Below, piece after piece: positions 11,432-20,188 of a stretch of DNA of 64,000 nt (position 1 is the stretch's first letter; every line of letters begins with the position of its first letter). The notes under the pieces were generated by a model, which saw only the letters and a list, made by a program, of their open reading frames with translations, had not been told where the DNA came from and ran no database searches. The stretch is from Acidobacteriaceae bacterium (GTDB lineage: Bacteria; Acidobacteriota; Terriglobia; Terriglobales; Acidobacteriaceae). The translations under genes were made by a program, and so were the position numbers. The stretch is from the NCBI GenBank assembly GCA_003170825.1, contig PMYL01000017.1, forward strand, positions 34,580-98,579, read 5' to 3'.

Positions 11432-11461
11432 CGCTATTCTGAGATTGTTCTCAGAATAGCG
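11432..11461 (+). promoter_or_regulatory. Perfect hairpin directly upstream of the second 7-TM gene
   Basis: Perfect inverted repeat with 13-nt arms (11432-11444 and 11449-11461) and a TTGT loop. It lies immediately before the ribosome site (GAGAGG) and the ATG at 11473. Together with the upstream block TTGAGCGG...GGCGCTATT it is shared with the copy-A leader. It could be a dimeric operator or an RNA hairpin that gates ribosome access; the G-U pairs in copy A favour RNA. Confidence 0.65.
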
Positions 11462-11472
11462 AGAGGCTTTTT

Positions 11473-12348
11473 ATGTCTTCACAGACTGCGATGTCCCTGA
11501 TGAGTGCGGCGGAGTTTATGCTTTCGGCCGTACTCGCCTTCCTGTTCTGGAAGAAGAAGCTGCATCGCCGCTTCCCTGCGATGGCGGATTACCTGGCCTT
11601 GCGCGTGGCGTCGACGCCGGTACTGCTTGCTCTGTTGACAGGCCAAGAGAGGGTGTGTGGCCGCTATTGGGGTGTGATGTATTTTTCGATTTTCTGGGCA
11701 GTGTATTTCGCCAGCGCGGTGTTCCTCTTCTTCATCTGCATGGATGTCTTCCGCTCGGCGCTTGCGGCGTTGCCAGGACTGATGAGGCTGGGGACCGTGA
11801 TCTTTCGCTGGGCGGTCCTGGCCTCGGTGATCGTTAGCATCTCTACGATCTCCTTTGCACACCGGGGAATTCTCGTCATTCAGGATATCGCCAACGGATT
11901 GATGCGCTCGGTCAGCATCCTTGAGTTGTGCCTGCTTGCCTTCCTGTGCCTGAGCATGAATGCGCTACGCCTCTCGGTGCGCGATATGGCCTTCGGAATA
12001 GCCCTGGGCTTCGGCCTGATGTCAACCAATGACTTTGTCGTATCATCCTTGATATCCCGCAACACAACGCTGACGGATCCCTTGCAGTTCGTTTACCAAT
12101 CGGTGATTCTGGCCGCGTTGGGCACCTGGATAACCTATTGCGCCTTGCCTGAGCCGGTCCGCAAGCCGGTGATGATGCCGGCGAACTCGACCATCTACCG
12201 CTGGAACGAGATCGCTTCCGCCGTGGGCCACGCCGAAACCCAGGTTGCCGCGCGGCAGCCCGCCAAGAGCTTCTTCGCCTCCGATGTCGAGTTGGTACTC
12301 GTGACGGTGCTGAAGCGGAGCCTGAAGGACAGGGAATCCGAAACCTAA
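11473..12348 (+). CDS. Conserved-looking 7-TM integral membrane protein, copy B
   Basis: Paralogue of the preceding gene (291 residues), collinear over the whole length, with the same seven hydrophobic segments and the same tail block MPANSTIYRWNEIASA. Divergence is concentrated in the first loop (about residues 50-62) and the third extracellular region. The leader hairpin and a downstream AAAAAGGCCGAACCC block are also shared with copy A, which marks a tandem duplication of a unit of about 1 kb including its control region. Function is unknown. Confidence 0.8.
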   Translation: MSSQTAMSLMSAAEFMLSAVLAFLFWKKKLHRRFPAMADYLALRVASTPVLLALLTGQERVCGRYWGVMYFSIFWAVYFASAVFLFFICMDVFRSALAALPGLMRLGTVIFRWAVLASVIVSISTISFAHRGILVIQDIANGLMRSVSILELCLLAFLCLSMNALRLSVRDMAFGIALGFGLMSTNDFVVSSLISRNTTLTDPLQFVYQSVILAALGTWITYCALPEPVRKPVMMPANSTIYRWNEIASAVGHAETQVAARQPAKSFFASDVELVLVTVLKRSLKDRESET

Positions 12349-12391
12349 GGAACCTCTGATTAAGTTCCACTACGCATTGAGCTTTCCCTCT

Positions 12392-12446
12392 GGGGCTAAA
12401 GCCCGCGTTGATTTTGCGCCATTTCTGGCACGGCTAAAGCCGTGCC
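12392..12446. repeat. Two GGCTAAAGCC-centred palindromes
   Basis: Two short palindromes sharing a TAAA loop: GGGC-TAAA-GCCC (12393-12404) and GGCACGGC-TAAA-GCCGTGCC (12427-12446, perfect 8-bp arms). A related TTTA-centred copy lies at 44950-44963. These look like dispersed REP-type repeats; family membership across the genome is inferred, not checked. Confidence 0.55.
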
Positions 12447-12500
12447 CTTTCAAAACAGGGACTTGTTCAGAGATTCCCAAGTATGCAAAGATGAACACCA

Positions 12501-12531
12501 AAAAGGCCGAACCCGCCGGGGCCGGCCTTTT
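12501..12531 (+). terminator. Rho-independent terminator after the 7-TM gene pair
   Basis: AAAAGGCCG and CGGCCTTTT form a 9-bp stem around a 13-nt loop, with A- and T-runs on both sides, so it could act in both directions. It lies about 150 bases past the 7-TM copy B stop. Confidence 0.6.
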
Positions 12532-12577
12532 CCATTTTGGCGCAAGCTCGTTCAACCGACGCCACCGCACACAAGAA

Positions 12578-12604
12578 AAGGGCCACGGGGACGCCGTGGC
12601 CCTT
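12578..12604 (-). terminator. Rho-independent terminator of rplU-rpmA
   Basis: Perfect 11-bp arms (AAGGGCCACGG / CCGTGGCCCTT) with a 5-nt loop, 20 bases past the rpmA stop. On the minus strand the stem is followed by TTTTCTTGTG. Confidence 0.75.
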
Positions 12605-12624
12605 CCTGTTGAGTTTGAGCCTTC

Positions 12625-12888
12625 TTACTCGGCTGGAACCGGCTCGATCGAGGCAAATCGCCCGCGGTTGCCGCGGTCCACAAACTTCACCCGGCCCGTG
12701 ACCTTGGCGAAGAGCGTGTCGTCGGAGCCCCTGCCCACGTTGACGCCGGGCTTGATGCGGGTGCCGCGCTGGCGCATGATGATGGAGCCGCCGGTAATCA
12801 GTTCGCCGGCAAAGGCCTTTACGCCCAGCCGCTGCGCATTGGAATCGCGTCCGTTTGTGGAGCTGCCTCCACCCTTCTTATGTGCCAT
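12625..12888 (-). CDS. rpmA: 50S ribosomal protein L27
   Basis: Large-subunit protein near the peptidyl transferase centre, 87 residues, of normal length. The N-terminus [16 protein letters not shown] and the blocks [12 protein letters not shown] and [10 protein letters not shown] are diagnostic. The N-terminus begins directly with the mature AHKKGGG form, so no Firmicutes-type cleaved extension is present. It follows rplU by 15 bases in the usual rplU-rpmA order and is closed by a strong hairpin terminator. Confidence 0.97.
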   Translation of the reverse strand: MAHKKGGGSSTNGRDSNAQRLGVKAFAGELITGGSIIMRQRGTRIKPGVNVGRGSDDTLFAKVTGRVKFVDRGNRGRFASIEPVPAE

Positions 12889-12903
12889 TGCCCTATCCCC
12901 TTC

Positions 12904-13248
12904 TCAATTTGCTGCGCTGCCTCGGTTGGCGGCGGTGTAGGTCACGCCGTCGGCCTCGATGGCCTTGATGCGCACCTCGGTAAAGTTCTGCCGATGCCCC
13001 TGCAGCTTCTTGTACTGCTTCTTCCGCTTCAGGTGGAAGACCAGGATCTTGTCTCCGCGGCCCTCCCCGAGCACCTCGGCGGTCACCTTGGCGCTGGCCG
13101 GCTGGGCCAGGGTTCCGGGCTCGCCGCTGACCGCCAGCACATCGCTGAACTCGACGGTCTTGTCCTCTGAAGCGACACTCTCAATCTTCACCACGTCGCC
13201 TGGAGCGACCCGGTACTGCTTACCGCCGGTGCGAATAACCGCGTACAT
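12904..13248 (-). CDS. rplU: 50S ribosomal protein L21
   Basis: Large-subunit ribosomal protein of 114 residues. It starts MYAVIRTGGKQYRV and contains the conserved VFHLKRKKQYKKLQGHRQ RNA-binding stretch. The ATG at 13248 is chosen because GGAGGGG lies directly upstream and the family starts exactly there; the longer upstream frame is not coding. The C-terminus (VTYTAANRGSAAN) is slightly extended. It is first in a two-gene unit with rpmA. Confidence 0.97.
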   Translation of the reverse strand: MYAVIRTGGKQYRVAPGDVVKIESVASEDKTVEFSDVLAVSGEPGTLAQPASAKVTAEVLGEGRGDKILVFHLKRKKQYKKLQGHRQNFTEVRIKAIEADGVTYTAANRGSAAN

Positions 13249-13426
13249 AACCCCTCCAGCGCGGCTCCCGCTGCGGCGGGTGCGCTCATGCATCCAAAAT
13301 AGCTCGGGCGGAAACTTCTGCGCCGCGGTACGCTCAAGCCCGCAAACTTCGGGCGAACGTCCGGCTCCACGGCAACAGGCAGGAATCGCCAAACTAGTGT
13401 AGTGTACCGGCTTTGTGGGCCAAAGG

Positions 13427-14779
13427 TCAATTTGCACTGACTACGATGCACCCCGGCCGCATCGGCCAGAGCCGCCGCAACCCAGGCAGCGTAAACCCCC
13501 AGCGCCGTTCCGCCTGCTGAAACAGGTACACGGTCAGGAGGACGAAGATCGGCTCCAGCGGGTTGCGAAAGCGCGATCCGGCGTTGATGAAGTAGTAAAT
13601 GGCCGGCAGCAGAACCACGGCCCATGCGAACAGGCCCGCCGCGGGAAGCCTGCGGCGCAGCGCCAGCAGCAGGCCGAGAATCCCGGTAATCGAGCCGAAA
13701 CAGTGCGCCACTTCGCGAACGTTCTCCGCCGCGGCAGGCCCGGTGGTGTGGGGCACGCCGGCCCAGAACATGTAGAACCGCAGCGCCGCCAGCTTCCAGA
13801 AATGCAAGGGATAGGCTCGGGCCCACTTCCACGCCAACTGTCCGCGCATCCGCACATAGGCCAGTTCGCCCATCCGCGCATAGAGCTGGTGCTCCGGCGC
13901 CGCCTCCATGGTGGGCACGGTCGCTCCCCACGGAAAGCCCATCGACTCCGGCGCCCAGGCCATGGCTGCTTCCGCGCCAAAGTTGCCCCGCGTGGGAATG
14001 AAGGCGTGAAACACCAGCGCGTTGCGCACCACCCAGGGCGTGGCCACCGCAACGCACGCCGCTGCCGAGAGCAGTGCCAGGGCCGTACCCTTGAGCAGAT
14101 TCTGCTTCTGCGGTAAGCCGGCAAGAATCCACACTCCCTGGATGGGCGCCATCAGCAGCAGGGTCGGATTGGTCATGGAGATGGCTCCCCACAGCAGTCC
14201 GAACAGCGCCCAATCCCGCGCCCGGTGCGCTTCAGCGGCGCGCCCGCCTGTGCCCCGCATCCTCATGCCCAGCACCAGCACCGCGGCAAAGATCATGGTG
14301 GAGAGAGACATCTCCCACACCCACTTCACGCCGTACTGCATGATTCCGGGGTAGAGCGCCCACAACCACGCCGCCCAAAGCCCGTTGCGCCGCCCCGCCA
14401 CGCGCACTCCCATCTCAAAGACCAGCGGCGCGGTGAGAGCCTGGAATAGGCTGTTGAGGACCATGATCACCCACGCCGACAGCGCCGAGTAGATGCCGAA
14501 GACCTTGAAGATCGCGGCCAGCAGCAGCGTGAACCCCGGAACCATCCAGGCGGTCGGGCCGGTGTCGCCGCTGAACGGGGAACTGTACCCGTGCCCGCCC
14601 GCCACCGACGCTGCCACCCGGCCCGTCTCCCAGGCAAATTCGAAGTGGTGATTGTAGGGCGTGATGCGGTAGGTGTGGGCCAGGGTGATATAGGCCACCC
14701 GCACCAGGAATGCGGTCCAGAAGATCGCCCGGGGCGCGCGAAAGCGGTCTTCGGAACAAGGCGCGGCAAGCTGGCTCAT
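13427..14779 (-). CDS. Polytopic membrane glycosyltransferase-like protein (GT39/ArnT-type fold)
   Basis: About 450 residues with 9-11 hydrophobic segments, resembling the dolichyl-phosphate mannosyltransferase/ArnT group that uses polyprenyl-linked sugars on the outer face of the inner membrane. Supporting features are an early arginine/acidic loop after the first helix (HHFEFAWETGRVAASVAGGHGYSSPF), periplasmic-loop phrasing such as GDTGPTAWMVPGF, and late RNPLEPIFVLLTVYLF. The ATG at 14779 overlaps the upstream epimerase stop as ATGA, which fixes the start. The pairing suggests surface-glycan modification. Specific donor and acceptor are unknown. Confidence 0.75.
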   Translation of the reverse strand: MSQLAAPCSEDRFRAPRAIFWTAFLVRVAYITLAHTYRITPYNHHFEFAWETGRVAASVAGGHGYSSPFSGDTGPTAWMVPGFTLLLAAIFKVFGIYSALSAWVIMVLNSLFQALTAPLVFEMGVRVAGRRNGLWAAWLWALYPGIMQYGVKWVWEMSLSTMIFAAVLVLGMRMRGTGGRAAEAHRARDWALFGLLWGAISMTNPTLLLMAPIQGVWILAGLPQKQNLLKGTALALLSAAACVAVATPWVVRNALVFHAFIPTRGNFGAEAAMAWAPESMGFPWGATVPTMEAAPEHQLYARMGELAYVRMRGQLAWKWARAYPLHFWKLAALRFYMFWAGVPHTTGPAAAENVREVAHCFGSITGILGLLLALRRRLPAAGLFAWAVVLLPAIYYFINAGSRFRNPLEPIFVLLTVYLFQQAERRWGFTLPGLRRLWPMRPGCIVVSAN

Positions 14780-15813
14780 GAAATCCACTTTAATAGACGC
14801 AGAATCCCCATCTCCGCCGCCCGCGAGTGTGCTGACACATTCTGCCGCGCCAGGATAGCCTCGCGGTTCTCCGCATAGTACCTGTAAGCCAGGGTGAGCA
14901 TCTCGCTGTTGGTCACCGTGGGCCGCCAGCCCATCGCCTTCCGGATGCGGGTGGTGTCGAAGACGAAATCCTCGGCGATCATCCGGTAGTGATAGGGGCC
15001 CAGCGGCGAGATTTTCAGCCTGTGCGCCAGCCGCATGGCGGCCAGCGCCGGCGCTTTGGGCAGTGAACGCACCCGCGAACGGCTGCCGGCCTCGGCGATG
15101 ACGGCCTCGTAGCACTCCCGCAGGCTGGGAACGTTGTCGCTGCCCACGTGGAATGTGCCCGAGCCTGCAAAATCCACTGCCTGCACGCATGCCTGCGCCA
15201 GATCGCCCGCATGGATGAACTGGTAGCGATTGCCGCCCGAGCCAACCACCCACACCGTCTTGTTCTCGCGGATGAACTCGAACAGAATCGCCAGCAGCCC
15301 CAGCCGCCCGCTGTCGATGATCGTGGGGCAGCGCAGAATCACCACATCGAGGCCGTCCGCAAACTGGCCCAGCAGCTTCTCGCCGGCCAGCTTTGACTCC
15401 CCGTAGACCTCCGCCGGCGCGGGCGGATCGTCTTCCCTCACCGGACGCCCCATGTTGCTGGCCCACAGGCAATTGCTGGAAGTGAACACCAGCTTCCGCA
15501 CCCCCGCCTCGCGCGCGCACCGGGCAATCACGCCGGTTCCGTCCACGTTGCTGGTCCACAGCAGTTCGCGTTCCATGCGGCCGTGCGCCAGCATCGCGGC
15601 AATATGAAACACGGCGTCGAACTTGTGCGCGGCAAACACTCGCCGCATGGCCTGTTCGTCGCGAATGTCCGCCTGCAGGCTGGTGAGCGCGGGATGCCGG
15701 GCCGTGTCCGGCACCAGGTCCACGCTGACCACCTCGGCTCCGTCGGCCAGCAGCCTGTTCTTGAGAATGCCGCCAAAGAAGCCGGCCCCGCCGGTTACCA
15801 GAAATTTCGCCAT
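14776..15813 (-). CDS. NAD(P)-dependent epimerase/dehydratase (extended SDR)
   Basis: Extended short-chain dehydrogenase of 345 residues acting on a nucleotide sugar or similar substrate. The Rossmann motif is LVTGGAGFFGG (residues 5-15), FHIAAMLAHG follows, and the catalytic YxxxK is VYGESKLAGEKLL with the preceding Ser region FTSSNCLW. It is translationally coupled by a 4-base overlap to the membrane glycosyltransferase. This type is often labelled UDP-glucose 4-epimerase or 3-beta-hydroxysteroid dehydrogenase-like. The exact reaction cannot be assigned. Confidence 0.88.
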   Translation of the reverse strand: MAKFLVTGGAGFFGGILKNRLLADGAEVVSVDLVPDTARHPALTSLQADIRDEQAMRRVFAAHKFDAVFHIAAMLAHGRMERELLWTSNVDGTGVIARCAREAGVRKLVFTSSNCLWASNMGRPVREDDPPAPAEVYGESKLAGEKLLGQFADGLDVVILRCPTIIDSGRLGLLAILFEFIRENKTVWVVGSGGNRYQFIHAGDLAQACVQAVDFAGSGTFHVGSDNVPSLRECYEAVIAEAGSRSRVRSLPKAPALAAMRLAHRLKISPLGPYHYRMIAEDFVFDTTRIRKAMGWRPTVTNSEMLTLAYRYYAENREAILARQNVSAHSRAAEMGILRLLKWIS

Positions 15814-15951
15814 AGCCGATCCCGTACCATGCCCTTTTCAGAACCCGGACCCAGGCCGGCAGAGGCGGGTCCGATTCGTCCCCATCATATCATTCAGCGG
15901 ATAACCCATAATCAAATCAATGGTTTGAGAGAGGAAATCCGGGCCGCTCCA

Positions 15952-16647
15952 TCAGCGTTGCGGCGGAACGACGTAGAAAAGAATGGCAAAGTAGTGGGCG
16001 ATGCTGCCGGCCAGCACAAACACATGCCAAGTGGCATGGAAGTAGCGCAGCCGGTCGAAGGCGAAGAACAGAATGCCGAACGTGTACGCCAATCCGCCCG
16101 CGCCCAGCCACATCACCGCGCGCCAGCCGATTGCATGGGCCAGCAGCCCGGCCGCAAAGATCCCGAACCAGCCCTGAAACAGGTAGACCAATGCCGACGC
16201 CACGGCGAACCGGTCTACGGCGAAGCTCTTGAACATCACACCGGCCACGGCCAGCGACCATTCAACGCCAAACACAAACCATCCCACCGGCCCATGCAGC
16301 GAGACCAGCGTGAAAGGCGTGTAGGTGCCGGCAATCAGCAGGTAGATGGAGGAGTGGTCCAGCACTCGGAACACATGCCGCGCCCGCGTCCGCACCAGCG
16401 AGTGGTAGAGCGTGGAACACACGTAAACAAGCACCAGGGTACTGGCGAAGATCGTGCAACTGGCGATCTGCCAGGCGGTTCCCCGCGTTGACGCGGCAAT
16501 CAGGTAGACAGCGCCCACTACGGCGAACATGGCGCCTATCCCGTGCGTAATCGCATTGGCAAGAATATCGCCCAGTTTGGTTTGGGTTTGCACAGGTTGA
16601 TGATAGTCCGCGCCGGATAGGAGAGCGCGCCGGCTCGGATCGCTCAA
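15952..16647 (-). CDS. Hemolysin III / PAQR family membrane protein
   Basis: Seven-helix membrane protein of 231 residues in the HlyIII (YqfA/TrhA) branch of the PAQR superfamily. Family residues are visible: NAITHGIGAMFAVVGA (first His), CSTLYHSLVRT, RVLDHSSIYLLIAGTYTPF, and a C-terminal FHATWHVFVLAGSIAHY whose histidines would bind zinc. Bacterial members are linked to membrane-lipid homeostasis rather than haemolysis. The first about 20 residues are poorly conserved and the start could be later. Confidence 0.92.
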   Translation of the reverse strand: MSDPSRRALLSGADYHQPVQTQTKLGDILANAITHGIGAMFAVVGAVYLIAASTRGTAWQIASCTIFASTLVLVYVCSTLYHSLVRTRARHVFRVLDHSSIYLLIAGTYTPFTLVSLHGPVGWFVFGVEWSLAVAGVMFKSFAVDRFAVASALVYLFQGWFGIFAAGLLAHAIGWRAVMWLGAGGLAYTFGILFFAFDRLRYFHATWHVFVLAGSIAHYFAILFYVVPPQR

Positions 16648-16663
16648 GCGCGCCGGATGAGAT

Positions 16664-16707
16664 TGGCGTCCCCCACGGGATTTGGACCCGTGTTATCGCC
16701 GTGAAAG
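16664..16707 (-). pseudogene. 3' fragment of a tRNA-Glu gene
   Basis: The 44 bases match the 3' part of the intact tRNA-Glu(UUC) at 50969-51012 in 42 positions, from the anticodon loop (CTTTCAC) through the T-arm and acceptor 3' strand to CCA. The two differences are one in the T-loop and one in the acceptor stem. No matching 5' half (GTCCCC, D-arm) lies upstream on the minus strand, so it cannot fold as a tRNA. Such 3' pieces typically remain where an element integrated at a tRNA gene. Confidence 0.8.
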
Positions 16708-16951
16708 CCGGCCGCGGGCCGGGAAGCAAAGGCCGTTCCCGCCGCAGGACGCATCCCCTTGCCGGGCATTTGGCACTCTTGCTCCGCGCTGTTGGAGTGA
16801 ACGATCGCTCATTCCGAGACTCCCTCGATCGGAGTACAAGGCCGTTTTCCGGCTGGACGGAATCCTGGCGACCCACTGTGCTATTCTGGTTCTCTCCCGG
16901 ATAGTACAACCCATTGGGAGTGGCTCACCGTCACCTCCTTATACTTTTCGT

Positions 16952-18649
16952 ATGCGCAAGCTACTGGCTCTCGTTCTGGTTCTACCGGCGCTGGTTCTCA
17001 CGGTCCTGGCGCTTGGCGGTCCTTTGCCAGGCCAGGAGCAGCCGCCCTCGCCGATACGTTTCGAACTCAAGAAGCTCCCGTTTCATCTTGAAAACGACGC
17101 CAGCCCCGCCAAGAACCCTCCGGAAACCATGGCCGGCGGCGTAGCGGTCTTCGACTATAACGGCGATGGCCGGCCGGATATCTTTTTCACCAATGGCGCC
17201 GACCTCGCGACCATGAAGAAATCCTCCCCCAAGTACTCCAACCGGCTCTTTCGCAACGACGGCAACGGCGTCTTTACCGACGTGACGGCAGAGGCCGGGC
17301 TGGCAGGCAGCGGATTCGATATCGGGGTCGCTGTCGGCGACTACGACAATGACGGCTTTCCGGATCTTTTCGTCACCGGCGTTCACGGCAACACGCTCTA
17401 CCACAACAACGGCGACGGAACGTTTACCGACGTGACCAAAAAGGCCGGCCTGGATAAGTGGAACGATCCGGAGTACGGCCCGTTGTGGGCGGAGGCGGCG
17501 GTCTGGGTGGACGTGAACAATGACGGCCTGCTCGATCTGTTCATTGTCAACTACCTGCAATGGAGTTACTCCGACCAGCCACGGTGCCTCAATAGGGGCG
17601 TCGCGGACTATTGCCACCCCCGCTACTACAAGGGGCTTCCCAACCAGCTCTTTCTCAATCAGGGCGACGGCACCTTCAAGGATGTTTCCAAGGAGTGGGG
17701 TATTCGGGACCACGTGGGCAAGGGGATGGGCGTGGGCATGGCGGACTACGACCTGGACGGCAGGCAGGACCTGTTTGTGACCAACGATGCCGAATATCAC
17801 TTCCTTTTCCATAACATGGGAAACAAGTTTGAGGAAGTGGCTTTTCAGGCCAATGTCGCGCTGCCGGAGGATAACGTGTTCATCTCCGGGATGGGCCTGG
17901 ATTTTCGCGACATCAATAACGACGGCTATCCGGACATCGCCTATGTCGCGCTCAACAACCAGACGTTTCCAATCTACCTGAACACCGGGAAAGGCGATTT
18001 CGTCGAAGTGACGGCGCCAAGCGGTATGCGCGCGCTCAGTATGCCCATGGCGGGCTACGGAGCGGCGCTCTACGACTTCGACAACGATGGCTGGAAAGAT
18101 CTGTTTGTGACGCGAGGACACGTTCTTTCGACGTGGGCTCCCGGAGCCACTATCAAACAGCCAAACGCTGTCTTTCGAAATCTCGGCGCGAGCGGGAAAT
18201 GGGCAGCCCTGACATCCGAGGCGGGCTTCGTCAACTCGACTTCCGCCCGCCATCGCGGGTGCGCCTTCGGCGACTTCGACGGGGACGGCCGCATCGATGC
18301 GGTGGTCACCGCTCTGGACCGGGACGCTGAATTGTGGATGAACCGCAGTCCTAACGCCGGACACTGGCTGGATATTGCGCTGCGCGGCGTGAAAAGCAAT
18401 CGCGACGGCATCGGAGCGCGCATCAAGGTCGTAACCAAGGCCGGGGTGCAATATAATCACCAGACTTCGAGCGTGTGCTATGCCTCATCGAGCCTGGGAC
18501 CTGTGCACTTCGGTCTCGGCGCGGAGACTCGGGCGATAAAGGTTGAGATCGATTGGCCCAGCGGAATCGTGCAGACGCTCGAGAATGTCGGCGCCGACCG
18601 GATCGTGAAGGTTACAGAGCCCGTTCCCACGCCGACAGCCCCGAAATAA
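16952..18649 (+). CDS. Secreted FG-GAP/VCBS repeat protein with ASPIC/UnbV C-terminal domain
   Basis: Exported protein of about 565 residues. A signal peptide starts at MRKLLALVLVLPALV; I chose this ATG because the upstream frame runs through non-coding-looking sequence and the tRNA fragment. At least seven calcium-binding FG-GAP-like repeats follow, for example DYNGDGRPDIFF, DYDNDGFPDLFV, DVNNDGLLDLFI, DYDLDGRQDLFV, DINNDGYPDIAY, DFDNDGWKDLFV and DFDGDGRIDAVV, forming a beta-propeller. The ASPIC/UnbV domain is at the C-terminus (GHWLDIALRG...GIGARIKV...VEIDWPSG). It is convergent with a TPR gene, a pairing I associate with Acidobacteriota and Planctomycetes. Role unknown; probably cell-surface binding. 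Confidence 0.9.
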   Translation: MRKLLALVLVLPALVLTVLALGGPLPGQEQPPSPIRFELKKLPFHLENDASPAKNPPETMAGGVAVFDYNGDGRPDIFFTNGADLATMKKSSPKYSNRLFRNDGNGVFTDVTAEAGLAGSGFDIGVAVGDYDNDGFPDLFVTGVHGNTLYHNNGDGTFTDVTKKAGLDKWNDPEYGPLWAEAAVWVDVNNDGLLDLFIVNYLQWSYSDQPRCLNRGVADYCHPRYYKGLPNQLFLNQGDGTFKDVSKEWGIRDHVGKGMGVGMADYDLDGRQDLFVTNDAEYHFLFHNMGNKFEEVAFQANVALPEDNVFISGMGLDFRDINNDGYPDIAYVALNNQTFPIYLNTGKGDFVEVTAPSGMRALSMPMAGYGAALYDFDNDGWKDLFVTRGHVLSTWAPGATIKQPNAVFRNLGASGKWAALTSEAGFVNSTSARHRGCAFGDFDGDGRIDAVVTALDRDAELWMNRSPNAGHWLDIALRGVKSNRDGIGARIKVVTKAGVQYNHQTSSVCYASSSLGPVHFGLGAETRAIKVEIDWPSGIVQTLENVGADRIVKVTEPVPTPTAPK

Positions 18650-18670
18650 GAAGGCCGGGGCATCGATCCG

Positions 18671-19828
18671 TTACTGCCTGGGTGGTCCCAGCTTCGGCTG
18701 TTCGGCTTCGATCCGCTGCACGATCGCGCGTTCCCGCAGGCCATCTTCCGGGCGGTGCAGCTTGTAATATAGCGCAGCCAGATCTACGTGCGGATCGAGC
18801 CAGTTGGGGTCAGCTTTGACAAGATCTTCCAGTGTATTGACGGCGGCTGTGTAGTTGCCCAGGACGCTGTTCAGTTTCGCCATTTGGTAGCGCGCCGGCG
18901 CCGACTTGGGACGAAGCTGCAGCGCGAGTTCCAGAAGAGGTTTCGCCGCCTCGATATCCCTTTGACCCAGCCGGATGGTTCCCAGGTAAAGATTGGCGTC
19001 GAAGTCCATCGGATCCGCGCGCAGGGCGGCCTGCAACGCTGGAACGGCCGCTTCCTCATCTCCCATCCAAGCCCGAGCCGTTCCCGCCAGCGTATAGGCT
19101 CCGGGAATCGATGGATTCAATTCGAGAGCGGCGTCCAGATCGGCGCGAGCTTCGCTGTACTCTTTCCTGCTCAGGCGCGCGGCTCCCGCGGCGACGTAGG
19201 CATCGGCGGAATGAGTCGCGCGCGCCACTCTCTCCATGCGCGGAACTCCGTCGTCGTCTTTTCCGGAATGGATCTGGGCATAGGCGAGGACGTATTCCAA
19301 ATCCATATTGCTTTCATGGCCCGCCTCGAGCGGGGCCAGCAATTCGACGGCGTCTGCTTCTTTTCCCAGCTTGAGGTCGGTATAACCCAAAAACACGGCT
19401 GCCGATAAGTCGAGAGGCTTGGCCGCATGCAGGGCTGCAAACTCCGCATGGGCATGCGAAAAGTCGCCCTTCGTATAGTAAGCTCGCGCAAGATTCATGC
19501 GTATGTAGTAAGCAAGCTCCACGTTATTTAGAACAGCCGCATTGTCCTGTATGCCGGAAAGCACGAGCGAGTCCTGCTCGATGGCAGCGTCCAACTGTCC
19601 TGTTGCGGCTAGAGCCACACCCAAGTTGGCTCGCGCTTCGGTCAGCCCTGGTTTTATCGCGAGAGCCTTCCGGTAGTTCTCGATCGCGGTCTGATAATCG
19701 CCGCCTTGCTGCGCGGCAAGTCCGCCTCGCAATAGCTCATCCGCATTTGTTGAGGGGGCTTGCTTCGGCGCTTGCCCGGCCGCTGCCTGCAGACCTGCCA
19801 CAAGTAACAGAAAGCAAACGAATCGCAT
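18671..19828 (-). CDS. Secreted tetratricopeptide-repeat protein
   Basis: Protein of 385 residues with a signal peptide (MRFVCFLLLVAGLQAAAG). At least eight TPR-like helical hairpins run along the whole chain, with canonical units such as DYQTAIENYRKALAIKPGLT, EARADLDAALELNPSIPGAY and DPMDFDANLYLGTIRLGQ. It is a scaffold for protein-protein contacts in the periplasm. It is convergent with the UnbV protein gene, with 21 bases between the stops. It begins about 360 bases from the divergent sensor kinase. No enzymatic domain is present. Confidence 0.9.
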   Translation of the reverse strand: MRFVCFLLLVAGLQAAAGQAPKQAPSTNADELLRGGLAAQQGGDYQTAIENYRKALAIKPGLTEARANLGVALAATGQLDAAIEQDSLVLSGIQDNAAVLNNVELAYYIRMNLARAYYTKGDFSHAHAEFAALHAAKPLDLSAAVFLGYTDLKLGKEADAVELLAPLEAGHESNMDLEYVLAYAQIHSGKDDDGVPRMERVARATHSADAYVAAGAARLSRKEYSEARADLDAALELNPSIPGAYTLAGTARAWMGDEEAAVPALQAALRADPMDFDANLYLGTIRLGQRDIEAAKPLLELALQLRPKSAPARYQMAKLNSVLGNYTAAVNTLEDLVKADPNWLDPHVDLAALYYKLHRPEDGLRERAIVQRIEAEQPKLGPPRQ

Positions 19829-20188
19829 GCTTGCTAGGATAGAACATGCCGGTCATTTCCGCGATAGGCGCTCGGCCACGAGCGTAATCCGATACCTGCC
19901 GGGAAATGGCATTTAGGAGACTGCGGCGAAATTCGTTGAACGGCGGATTCAAGGTCCAAGTGCAACAAAGACAACCCGAACAGGATCAAGCGGTTTCACC
20001 CTCTGCCCGGTGAGCAATATGCGGATGAAATAGCGAAAAGGGCCATGGATGCAGCTTCGCGGCATGTCTTGAGCCATTCGAGCGAGGTCGGAATCCATCC
20101 ATAGTTGGGGAGGGTGGAGACTGGCGCCGGCCTTGATGCGGTACTCTGATTGCGCTACCTGCGCATCGCTTGAGTTTTCCTAAAACCT
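19829..20188. other. Divergent intergenic region, TPR protein / sensor kinase
   Basis: About 360 bases, moderately A+T-rich. Codon-like composition is absent and I see no RNA gene, palindrome or repeat. It presumably holds two promoters, but none could be assigned. Confidence 0.35.

Noticed and set aside
14780..15559. Longer start for the glycosyltransferase frame
   Set aside because: The extension overlaps the epimerase completely, while the ATGA overlap gives a natural start at 14779.
16664..16760. Complete tRNA gene at this place
   Set aside because: The T-arm and anticodon side are present but no 5' acceptor strand or D-arm can be found upstream.
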